NCBI GenBank assembly: GCA_945788485.1
Contig: CALZMB010000073.1
Location: 1-9,301, forward strand
Source: an uncultured bacterium
Lineage (GTDB): Bacteria > Bacteroidota > Bacteroidia > Bacteroidales > Bacteroidaceae
Length of the DNA: 9,301 nucleotides
Direction: 5' to 3'
The notes beneath the pieces were generated by a model. That model was not told where the DNA came from and did no database searches. It saw nothing but the letters and a program-made list of their open reading frames with translations. Each line of letters begins with the position of its first letter. Positions within the stretch are counted from its first letter, which is position 1. The position numbers and the translations under genes are program-made. This document shows positions 1-6,965 of the stretch, piece after piece.

Positions 1-276
1 GTGACAAGTATTGGAATTTATGCTTTCCAATATTGCAGCGGCTTGACATCAGTCACTATCCCAAATTCTGTGACAAGTATTGAAAATTATGATTTCCAAT
101 ATTGCAGCGGCTTGAAATCAATCACCATCCCAAATTCTGTGACAAGTATTAGAGGCGGTGCTTTCTCTGGTTGCAGCGGCTTGACATCAATTACTATCCC
201 GAATTCTGTGACAAGTATTAGTGGCGGTGCTTTCGCAGAATGTTCAAAACTTCAAAATGTTTATTGCTATGCCGAG
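1..276 (+). repeat. 69-bp tandem repeats encoding LRRs (four units)
   Basis: Four in-frame 69-bp units begin at 1, 70, 139 and 208, each opening with gtgacaagtatt. The first three share nearly the whole unit, including tgcagcggcttga and atccc(a/g)aattct. The fourth agrees only over its first half (to about 235) and then diverges. Near-identity at DNA level, not only protein level, points to recent duplication or ongoing homogenisation. The array continues beyond the left edge. Confidence 0.9.
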
Positions 277-897
277 AATGTACCTTCAACGTATGCCACA
301 GCCTTCGAAGAATCAAGCATTAACTCTTCAACTCTCTATGTTCCAACTTCTTCTTTATCTTCATATAAGACAACAGCACCTTGGAGCGGATTTGGAAAAA
401 TCAAGGCACTTGAAGGTACAGAAGCAGAAACAAAGAAATGCGAAAAGCCTGTTATATCATATGCAAATGGTGAACTTGATTTTACTTGCTCAACTGAAGG
501 AGTAGAATTTGCAAGCGAGATAAAGTGTGATGACGTTAAAAAGTTCAACACTTCAAAAGTTTCTCTCTCAGCATGTTACGACATTTCAGTTACTGCAACA
601 AAAGCAGGATATGATAACTCTGACGTAGCTACCGCAAAGCTTTATTGGCTTCCAACGGCTGATATAGGCACAAACATCAACACGACGAAGACTCGTGGCG
701 TAGTTATCCAGTCAGCAGGTGGTTTCATCACCCTCTCTGGTCTTGAGACTAACGAGCGAGTTCAATTCTTCACTGTTGATGGCGTTGCCCTCGGCTCTGC
801 CACAGCAACAGACGGCACTGCCACATTCTCTGCCACTAACGGCACTATTGTCATTGCAAAGATTGGTAAGGAGAGTGTGAAGATTGCGGTGGAGTAA
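1..897 (+). CDS. BspA-like leucine-rich-repeat surface protein, 3' part (5' end outside window)
   Basis: This is the C-terminal 298 residues of a cell-surface LRR protein of the BspA (LRR_5) family, whose members mediate adhesion or binding to host proteins in oral and gut Bacteroidetes. Residues 1-92 hold four 23-residue repeats of the form VTSIxxxAFxxCSGLTSITIPNS, the last one degenerating after its CSKL. Residues 93-140 form the usual post-repeat segment (STYATAF, LYVPTSSLSSYK, PWSGFGKI). Residues about 145-215 form a small beta-rich module starting CEKPVISYANGELDF and containing GYDNSDVATAKL, often seen in Prevotella BspA proteins. The last 60 residues (VQFFTVDGVALGSA to KESVKIAVE) resemble a short C-terminal sorting-type beta domain, but a type IX signal is not certain. 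The GTG at base 1 falls inside a repeat, so it is not the real start; signal peptide and earlier repeats lie upstream. Codons are more A/T-rich at third positions than in the downstream operon. Family assignment is firm; the ligand is unknown. Confidence 0.9.
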   Translation: MTSIGIYAFQYCSGLTSVTIPNSVTSIENYDFQYCSGLKSITIPNSVTSIRGGAFSGCSGLTSITIPNSVTSISGGAFAECSKLQNVYCYAENVPSTYATAFEESSINSSTLYVPTSSLSSYKTTAPWSGFGKIKALEGTEAETKKCEKPVISYANGELDFTCSTEGVEFASEIKCDDVKKFNTSKVSLSACYDISVTATKAGYDNSDVATAKLYWLPTADIGTNINTTKTRGVVIQSAGGFITLSGLETNERVQFFTVDGVALGSATATDGTATFSATNGTIVIAKIGKESVKIAVE

Positions 898-931
898 GGG
901 GTAAATGTAAGGGTCATGAGCCCATCCCCAC

Positions 932-999
932 AACTGGCTGGAAGTCAGTACCATTACATATCATTGCTGAGTGTGGTACTGGTTTCCAGCCAGTTTTTT
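932..999 (+). terminator. Intrinsic terminator of the BspA-like gene
   Basis: The left arm 932-953 and right arm 974-995 pair over 22 positions: 20 Watson-Crick pairs plus two adjacent G-U wobbles in RNA. They enclose a 20-nt loop (954-973). The right arm runs straight into six T residues (994-999). The element sits 34 nt after the stop codon at 895-897, the expected place for a terminator. The stem is unusually long and near-palindromic. Its arms belong to the same motif family as the hairpins at 1078-1287, so it may be a repetitive palindrome that also serves as a terminator. Confidence 0.8.
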
Positions 1000-1077
1000 G
1001 TATAGATGCCCCACCATTTATCCTTTCTTAGGCAGGGATAGATCTTTTATGCCGAGGAACGTGGTACGTGACGGGGG

Positions 1078-1287
1078 ATAGCCTGGAAGGCTATACTAAG
1101 CGAAGCGGTCGTAACCGAGGGCAAAGCCCTCGGTATATCGATGAAGAACAACTGTCTGGAAGACAGTACCTTGTTATGTCGCAACTGATGGCGAGGTACT
1201 GCCTTACAGGCAGCCGCACCGCCATATTTTCCCGAGGGCTGCGCCCCCGGTTACGACCGCTCCGCTTAGTACAGCCTTACAGGCTGG
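1078..1287. repeat. Inverted pair of 93-bp hairpin-rich repeat units (REP/BIME-like)
   Basis: Unit A occupies 1078-1170 (+) and unit B 1195-1287 (-), separated by 24 nt. B reverse-complemented aligns to A without gaps at about 69 of 93 positions, with the core 'actaagcg(a/g)agcggtcgtaaccg' almost identical. Each unit contains three small hairpins. In A they are 1078-1094 (stem atagcc, loop tggaa), 1114-1134 (perfect 9-bp stem accgagggc, loop aaa) and 1151-1167 (stem actgtc, loop tggaa). In B they are 1199-1213 (loop ttaca), 1232-1250 (8-bp stem with one mismatch) and 1272-1286 (loop ttaca). The two units can also pair with each other into one long cruciform. No convincing ORF covers the element. 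The architecture resembles REP/BIME palindromes; family identity and copy number cannot be judged from one window. Confidence 0.75.
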
Positions 1288-1752
1288 TCTTTAATTAAAG
1301 CGAAAAAAACGAGTTGACAACAGTAATCATTGTTGTCTCTGTTGTATGTCACTTCGTGACATCCGCGGTTGCGCCCGTTCTTCCCGTTGTTCCTGTTGTC
1401 TCTGTTGTCGTAAAAACCAAAGCGCGACAAATACAAACACCAGACAAACAAAAACAACAGATTTTACGCTACCAGAGAGAACAGGCACACTCAAGACGCG
1501 AGGCGGAACAACGGTCAGACAAGGACTGCAGACCGATGAGCTTTTCAACGACAGCAGGACGGTGGCCGAAAGAATAAAAAAAGTGTTAACGGAAAGACAC
1601 CGAATCTGTAATATACACACGTCAAGACAAAATGTAGTTTTCTATGCCGTTTTGATTGAAAACATATCGCTTTTCAGGCGAAAAAAATAAGAAAATGCAG
1701 GATATTGTAACAAAAAAATAACATGGATGTAAAATAATTTGACAAAAATAGG
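1288..1752. other. Non-coding intergenic stretch with short repeats, no gene recognised
   Basis: I see no supportable gene. ORFs on both strands here are low-complexity and match nothing I recognise. Small structures are present: an inverted repeat gacaaca/tgttgtc (1316-1322 with 1331-1337); a perfect 7-bp hairpin atgtcac-ttc-gtgacat (1346-1362); a 15-nt perfect direct repeat tgttgtctctgttgt (1331-1345 and 1394-1408); and a 9-bp tandem array (1374-1409). From about 1430 onward the + strand is rich in A and C, then strongly A/T-rich from about 1680. Confidence 0.6.
1374..1409. repeat. 9-bp imperfect tandem repeat, four units
   Basis: Successive 9-mers cccgttctt, cccgttgtt, cctgttgtc and tctgttgtc run without gaps. 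Neighbours differ by one or two bases. Together with the 15-nt repeat copy at 1331-1345 they bracket the hairpin at 1346-1362. No function can be assigned. Confidence 0.6.
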
Positions 1753-1780
1753 TTTGTTTTAAAAAAAATTATTAATTTTG
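1753..1780 (+). promoter_or_regulatory. Probable promoter of the susC-susD operon
   Basis: TAATTTTG at 1773-1780 matches the Bacteroidetes -7 consensus TAnnTTTG exactly. A TTTG at 1753-1756 lies upstream where the -33 element belongs, although the 16-nt gap between the elements is somewhat shorter than usual. The surroundings are highly A/T-rich. Transcription would begin around 1785-1790, giving a leader of about 155 nt before the susC start. The match is by eye to the major sigma (sigma-ABfr) consensus; the element could coexist with an unseen regulator site. Confidence 0.55.
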
Positions 1781-1784
1781 CACT

Positions 1785-1944
1785 TTGTAATGTTACCGCT
1801 TCACTCCTCTTGCGGGAGAGGACTGCATTTTTACACCTATTTATATATATAACGTAGGAATGGAACGAAATGACATACGGCGGCCGGCATGCAGACAAAA
1901 AGAAGAATATATATATATTATTGTTTAACAATTAGTACAGATTT
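1785..1944 (+). promoter_or_regulatory. Long AT-rich 5' leader of susC with a small hairpin
   Basis: The predicted leader contains a 6-bp hairpin tcctct/agagga (1805-1810 with 1817-1822, loop tgcggg), a 12-nt palindrome ttatatatataa (1841-1852), and an AT-dinucleotide run at about 1907-1918. No Shine-Dalgarno sequence precedes the ATG at 1945, as is common in Bacteroidetes, where A/T-rich unstructured leaders favour initiation. I do not recognise a known riboswitch or small-RNA site. Confidence 0.35.
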
Positions 1945-4900
1945 ATGAAAAGAAAACTCACATTGATGCTTCTGTGCATGGTGGTGACAGTCACAGCCTG
2001 GGCGCAGACAGCAATCACTGGCACTGTAGTGTCATCCGTTGACAATGAGCCTATCATTGGTGCGACGGTGAAGGAGAAAGGTGCGACAAAGGGTACCGTG
2101 ACTGACGTCAACGGCAAGTTCAGCATCAACGTTGCGGCTGGCAAGACCCTCGTCGTTTCCTACATCGGTATGCAATCGAAAGAAGTTGCGGCAAAGAACA
2201 ATATGCTCGTAGAGCTGGATTCGGACGAGAAGGTGCTCGACGAAGTCATCGTTGTCGCTTACGGTACGGCGAAGAAATCGGCCTTCACAGGTTCCGCTGC
2301 CGAGGTTAAGGCAACAGATATCTCCAACCACGTTTCTTCTACAGGTACAAGTGCGCTCCTTGGCAAGGTTGCCGGCATCCAGGCCGTTTCCTCATCAGGC
2401 GAGCAGGGCTCCTCTCCTGTAATCCGCATCCGTGGTATCGGTTCGCTAAGCGCAAGCTCCTCACCGCTCTACATCGTTGACGGCGCACCTTACGAGGCTG
2501 GCATCGCAAACATCAACCCGCAGGATATCGAGTCTATCTCTGTGCTGAAGGATGCTTCGGCAAGCGCCATCTACGGTGCACGTGGTGCTAACGGTGTCAT
2601 CATCATCACCACAAAGAAGGCAAAAGCTGGTCAGGACGCACAGATCACCTTCGACGCGAAATGGGGTTCAAACTCTCGTCTCGTACCGCAGTATGACGTA
2701 ATCGACGATCCCGCACAGTACTACGAGACACACTATCGCGCGATGTTCAACTCGAAATACTACAACGGTTCGACAGCAGAGGCTGCTTACGCTTTCGCTG
2801 ACGCAAACCTCTTCAATGGCAACAACGGCGGTCTCGGCTACAACATCTACACCGTGCCAGAGGGAGAGAAACTCATCGGCACAAACTTCAAGCTCAACCC
2901 TAACGCAAAGATGGGTTACACCGACGGCGAATACTACTATACAGCCGACAACTGGTATGACGAGACTTTCCACAGCTCTTTCCGTCAGGAATACAACATG
3001 TCTGTGGCAGGCAGCTCCGACCGTCTGCGCTACTATGCGAGCGTTGGCTATCTGAACGACGGCGGTATCGTCAACAACGCAGAGTACAGCCGTTACACTG
3101 GCCGTACAAACATCGAGTATCAGGCAAAGAAATGGATCAAGTTCACCACGAACATGGGCTTCACACACACCGACAGCCAGAAGTCGGCATTGTCCGACAA
3201 TTGGGGATCGTCAGGCAACGTGTTCTATATCTGTAACGCCATAGCTCCAATCTATCCGCTCTACGTGCGCAACGCAGACGGCACAATAAAGACAGAGAAC
3301 GGCAGAAAGATATATGACGCCAACCAGACAAACCAGACACGTCCGTCGTTCGTGGGCAACGCTGTGCGCGACAACGAATATAACGTGAACAAATTATACC
3401 AGGACATCTTCACAGGCCAGTGGGCTGCGGTCATCACTCCCATCGAAGGTCTGAACCTCACGGCAAACCTCAGCGTAACGAACATCAGCAACCGCCGCAA
3501 CTACTTGCAGAGCCCGTTCGGCAGCGCATCGGCTGACGACGGTGCAGTGACTGTAAGTTCGTCACGCCTGTTCACAACCAACCAGCAGTATCTTGCAAAC
3601 TACACACGCACGTTCGGCAAGCACGACGTGACAGTACTCGCCGGTTACGAGCAGTACAACTACAAGTCACAGGGTCTGAGCGGATACAACGACCACCTCT
3701 ACAACCCGTATGTGGGCGAGCTCTCAAACGCTCTCGGCCTCTCAAAGAAGAACGTTTCTTCATCAACAGACAACTACATGACAGAGGGTTTCCTCGGACG
3801 TGTACAGTATAACTACGACGACAAATACTTCGCAAGTGCTTCTTTCCGCCGCGACGCATCGTCTGTCTTCGCACCGGGACACCGCTGGGGTAACTTCGGC
3901 TCGTTCGGCGTGGCATGGCAGATGAACAAGGAAGACTTCATGAAGGACCTCACTTGGATCAACCTCCTCAAGGTGAAGGCAAGCTACGGCGAGCAGGGTA
4001 ACGACAACCTCTCAAGCGTTTCGTACATGTATCACGCCTATGCGGACATGTACTCGGCATCATACGACGAGGCTACCGGCTCGTACTCAGTAACCATGAT
4101 TCAGAAAGGCAACGAGAACCTCACATGGGAGACATCACGCGCCTGGAACTTCGGTGTTGACTTCGAACTCTTCAACAGCCGCCTCTCAGGTAGCATCGAA
4201 TACTACACACGCAGCACATCAGACATGCTCTACTTCAAGGACCTCGCACTCTCTGCAGGCTCGACAGTAGCTTCTTATCCTGTCAACGTAGGTTCTATGC
4301 GCAACAGCGGTATCGAGGTTCAGCTCAACGGCAACATCATCCGCAAGCGCAACCTCAACTGGGATGTGAACCTCAACTTCACACACAACAAGAACAAGAT
4401 CACCGAACTCGACCCGGCTCTCGGCGAAGACGGTCTGAAATACAGCACAAGCATCCTGAAGGTCGGCGGAACCGTTTACCAGTCTTACCTCTACAAGTAT
4501 GCCGGTGTTGACAAGACCGACGGCAAGGCTACATGGTTGAAGGAAGTTTATTACGACAAGGACGGCAATAAGGTTTCGTCAAAGAAAGACAAGGACTACA
4601 GCTACACCGAGATTGTGACTACAAAGGATGTCAGCGCAGCCACAAAATTCGACTGCGGCACAACACTGCCTGACCTCTACGGCGGCTTCGGCACAACAGT
4701 CAGCGCATACGGCTTCGACCTCTCGGCACAGTTCTCGTTCCAGCTCGGCGGCAAGATCTACGACGGCGGCTATCAGGCACTCATGCACAACGGTATCAGC
4801 GCTGGACAGGCTATGCACAAAGACCTGCTCGACGCATGGAGCCCGGAGAACCCGAACAGCGACATCCCACGCCTCAGCATGGCATCGACCGACGACCCGG

Positions 4901-5190
4901 GTATTGCATCACAGAGCCCGCAGGACCGCTTCCTCACAAGCTCGAACTATCTCTGTCTGAACAACCTCACTCTCGGCTACACACTGCCGAAGAAGCTCAT
5001 CGCACCGCTCCAGCTCACCGGCGTACGCGTATATGTAGCAGGCGAGAACCTCTTCCTCCTCACTGCACGCAAGGGTCTCGACCCACGTTACAACTTCGGT
5101 ATCGGCGGCATGACATCCGGCCAAGGCAAGGCTTCGGGCAGCTACACCGGCACACGTACTGTGACAGCTGGTATCAGCGTCAACTTCTAA
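1945..5190 (+). CDS. SusC/RagA-family TonB-linked outer-membrane transporter
   Basis: A 1081-residue outer-membrane importer of normal SusC length that, energised by TonB, takes up oligomers handed over by its SusD partner. Residues 1-20 are a signal peptide with a hydrophobic core (LMLLCMVVTVTAWA) and likely cleavage before Q21. Residues 22-92 form the N-terminal carboxypeptidase-regulatory-like domain (ITGTVVSSVDNEPIIGATV, GTVTDVNGKFSI, VSYIGM). Residues 97-111 (VLDEVIVVAYGTAKK) are the TonB-box-like segment typical of SusC. The plug follows at about 112-225, with RIRGIGSL, LYIVDGAP, VLKDASASAIYGARGANGVI. The rest is the beta-barrel, rich in alternating aromatic strands and ending in VTAGISVNF, whose terminal Phe fits BAM-dependent insertion. 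It is followed after 91 nt by the susD-like gene. No extra N-terminal signalling (secretin/STN) domain is seen, so direct anti-sigma signalling is unlikely. The substrate cannot be read from the sequence. Confidence 0.96.
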   Translation: MKRKLTLMLLCMVVTVTAWAQTAITGTVVSSVDNEPIIGATVKEKGATKGTVTDVNGKFSINVAAGKTLVVSYIGMQSKEVAAKNNMLVELDSDEKVLDEVIVVAYGTAKKSAFTGSAAEVKATDISNHVSSTGTSALLGKVAGIQAVSSSGEQGSSPVIRIRGIGSLSASSSPLYIVDGAPYEAGIANINPQDIESISVLKDASASAIYGARGANGVIIITTKKAKAGQDAQITFDAKWGSNSRLVPQYDVIDDPAQYYETHYRAMFNSKYYNGSTAEAAYAFADANLFNGNNGGLGYNIYTVPEGEKLIGTNFKLNPNAKMGYTDGEYYYTADNWYDETFHSSFRQEYNMSVAGSSDRLRYYASVGYLNDGGIVNNAEYSRYTGRTNIEYQAKKWIKFTTNMGFTHTDSQKSALSDNWGSSGNVFYICNAIAPIYPLYVRNADGTIKTENGRKIYDANQTNQTRPSFVGNAVRDNEYNVNKLYQDIFTGQWAAVITPIEGLNLTANLSVTNISNRRNYLQSPFGSASADDGAVTVSSSRLFTTNQQYLANYTRTFGKHDVTVLAGYEQYNYKSQGLSGYNDHLYNPYVGELSNALGLSKKNVSSSTDNYMTEGFLGRVQYNYDDKYFASASFRRDASSVFAPGHRWGNFGSFGVAWQMNKEDFMKDLTWINLLKVKASYGEQGNDNLSSVSYMYHAYADMYSASYDEATGSYSVTMIQKGNENLTWETSRAWNFGVDFELFNSRLSGSIEYYTRSTSDMLYFKDLALSAGSTVASYPVNVGSMRNSGIEVQLNGNIIRKRNLNWDVNLNFTHNKNKITELDPALGEDGLKYSTSILKVGGTVYQSYLYKYAGVDKTDGKATWLKEVYYDKDGNKVSSKKDKDYSYTEIVTTKDVSAATKFDCGTTLPDLYGGFGTTVSAYGFDLSAQFSFQLGGKIYDGGYQALMHNGISAGQAMHKDLLDAWSPENPNSDIPRLSMASTDDPGIASQSPQDRFLTSSNYLCLNNLTLGYTLPKKLIAPLQLTGVRVYVAGENLFLLTARKGLDPRYNFGIGGMTSGQGKASGSYTGTRTVTAGISVNF

Positions 5191-5281
5191 ATACAGGACG
5201 GAACGGGAAGAAGGGCGGCTGACGCCATTCGACCCGGACGGACCGAACAGAACAAGAACATAACAAAAAGTGAAACAAAAC

Positions 5282-6913
5282 ATGAAAATATATAAATTAT
5301 TGACCGTGATGCTCGGAGGCATGATGCTTGCATCCTGCTCAGACATCGACAACCAGATTTACGAGGGCGGTGCTCTGTCACAGGAGCAGCAGCAGGAAGT
5401 GATCTCAGCCATTCCGGAGAGAACAGAGGCGGCATTCAATGGCATCTTCTCATTCTTGGCAAACCCGTGCCAGAACTACGGCACACGTTTCTCAAACGCA
5501 CGTGCCGACGACTTCGGTTTCATCATGATGGCAATCTCGCAGGACCTTGAGGGTGCCGACATGACTGGTGCCGACAGTGGCTACAACTGGTTCTCTACAG
5601 CAAGTGAGTATTCTTCACGCGACGCTTCCTACGCTAACCCGTACATCCGCTACGTGACCCCATACACTCTCATCGGTATGGCAAACGACCTTATCAAGAC
5701 CATTCCTGCCGATACAGAGAACGAGAGCCTCATCAATATGCGTGCACAGTGCTACGCTATGCGTGCATTCGCATACCTCTCGCTCGCACCATATTTCCAG
5801 GGAAACTACGCCACATGCAAGGACAAGCCTTGTGTGCCTATCCTGAACGACTCGGTTGACGTGTCGAACAACCCGCGCGCAACGGTCGAGCAGGTATATT
5901 ACACTATCGTCACTGACCTCACTGAGGCTATCAAGGTCCTCGACGAGAACCGTCTCTCGAAGGCATACGTCAACGTGAACGTGGCTTACGGCCTCCGCGC
6001 ACGCGCTTATCTCAACATGGGCAAATGGGCTGAAGCTGCAGCCGACGCAGAAAAGGCTATGCAGGGATACACACCTGCCGTGCCTAACGAGATTATGGCA
6101 AACGCTTTCTGCAACATCGAAGACCACAACTGGATATGGGGCATCACACTCACTGACGATCAGGTGAACTTCATGCAATACGCTACCGGTCCTTCATGGA
6201 TGAGCGCATTCTCAGGAGACGGCTACGGAGCAGCCTGCGGCACGACAGCCATGATCAACGAACTCCTCTGGAACAAGATTCCGGCAACCGACATACGCAA
6301 GGGATGGTGGCTCGACGAGAACCAGCACTCTGACAACTGGGCTAACCTCACATGGGGCAGCGCAAAAGGCGACGCCATCGCAAAATATGTCATCGACGAC
6401 GTGAAGGTGGAGACCCCTCCTTACACAAACATCAAGTTCGGCATGAAGTCTGGCATCGGCAGTACATTGAACAACAGCGACTGGCCTCTCATGCGTGTTG
6501 AGGAGATGATTCTCATACAGGCGGAGGGATATGCCATGAGCGGAAACGAGGCAAAGGCAAGAGAGATTCTCACAAACTTCGTGAAGAACTACCGTGACCC
6601 GAACTACACCATACCGTCGGCACGCACACTGCAGGACGAGATATGGTTCCAGCGTCGTGTAGAGCTCTGGGGCGAGGGCTTCGCTGTCAGCGACGCACGC
6701 CGCCTCGGCAAGAACATCGTGCGCTTCCACGGTGCAGGCACGACAAACTTCCCCGATGCCTTCACTTTCAACATCGCGGCTGACGACCCATACCTCAACA
6801 TGAGATTCTCACAGGCAGAGAAGGACAACAACATCGGCGTAATCGACAACGAAGGCGGCGAGCAGCCGGTTGCCGGTCAGAACGAGAACCTGCGCGACGG
6901 TGTGACTGACTAA
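5282..6913 (+). CDS. SusD/RagB-family surface ligand-binding lipoprotein
   Basis: A 543-residue outer-membrane lipoprotein, the lid and ligand-capturing partner of the SusC upstream. I chose the ATG at 5282 over the in-frame GTG at 5270 because it gives a compact lipoprotein signal, with basic start MKIYK, a hydrophobic core and lipobox LASC, the lipid-bearing Cys being residue 19 followed by SDID. The helical N-terminal SusD region includes a TPR-like stretch at about 230-262 (LRARAYLNMGKWAEAAADAEK). The conserved C-terminal SusD/RagB region is clear at about 400-480, with WPLMRVEEMILIQAEGYAMS, FQRRVELWGEGFAVSDARRL. Length is typical for the family. It sits 91 nt after susC and 52 nt before the next lipoprotein gene, so co-transcription is very likely. 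Substrate specificity is not evident. Confidence 0.95.
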   Translation: MKIYKLLTVMLGGMMLASCSDIDNQIYEGGALSQEQQQEVISAIPERTEAAFNGIFSFLANPCQNYGTRFSNARADDFGFIMMAISQDLEGADMTGADSGYNWFSTASEYSSRDASYANPYIRYVTPYTLIGMANDLIKTIPADTENESLINMRAQCYAMRAFAYLSLAPYFQGNYATCKDKPCVPILNDSVDVSNNPRATVEQVYYTIVTDLTEAIKVLDENRLSKAYVNVNVAYGLRARAYLNMGKWAEAAADAEKAMQGYTPAVPNEIMANAFCNIEDHNWIWGITLTDDQVNFMQYATGPSWMSAFSGDGYGAACGTTAMINELLWNKIPATDIRKGWWLDENQHSDNWANLTWGSAKGDAIAKYVIDDVKVETPPYTNIKFGMKSGIGSTLNNSDWPLMRVEEMILIQAEGYAMSGNEAKAREILTNFVKNYRDPNYTIPSARTLQDEIWFQRRVELWGEGFAVSDARRLGKNIVRFHGAGTTNFPDAFTFNIAADDPYLNMRFSQAEKDNNIGVIDNEGGEQPVAGQNENLRDGVTD

Positions 6914-6965
6914 TGAGTGAAGAGAACACAACAAAAAAGCAAAAAACAAACAAACAGAACATAAT

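Noticed and set aside
1..276. Possible CRISPR-like array because of regularly spaced repeats
   Set aside because: The units are contiguous, in frame and encode leucine-rich repeats; there are no unique spacers.
712..954. 80-codon frame on the - strand across the end of the BspA-like gene
   Set aside because: It overlaps the C-terminal coding region and the terminator stem and shows no recognisable protein features.
1068..1298. 76-codon + frame over the hairpin element
   Set aside because: It follows the inverted-repeat units end to end; the translation is a by-product of the palindromes.
1327..1690. Overlapping open frames on both strands (1346-1690 + and 1327-1620 -)
   Set aside because: They run across the 9-bp tandem array and hairpins, give low-complexity proteins, resemble no known family, and are open on both strands, as expected of repeat DNA without stops.
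2668..3168. 166-codon open frame on the - strand inside the SusC-like gene
   Set aside because: It is antisense to a well-supported barrel-coding region, and its composition (Val, Cys, Ala-rich) is what C-ending codons give on the opposite strand. There is no independent start context or family match.
5270..5281. GTG start four codons upstream for the SusD-like protein
   Set aside because: The ATG at 5282 gives a standard lipoprotein signal peptide; the GTG adds only MKQN with no better context.
5615..6178. 187-codon open frame on the - strand inside the SusD-like gene, with a similar 172-codon frame at 6212-6730
   Set aside because: Both are codon-bias shadows of the SusD-like gene, with Val/Cys/His-rich nonsense composition.
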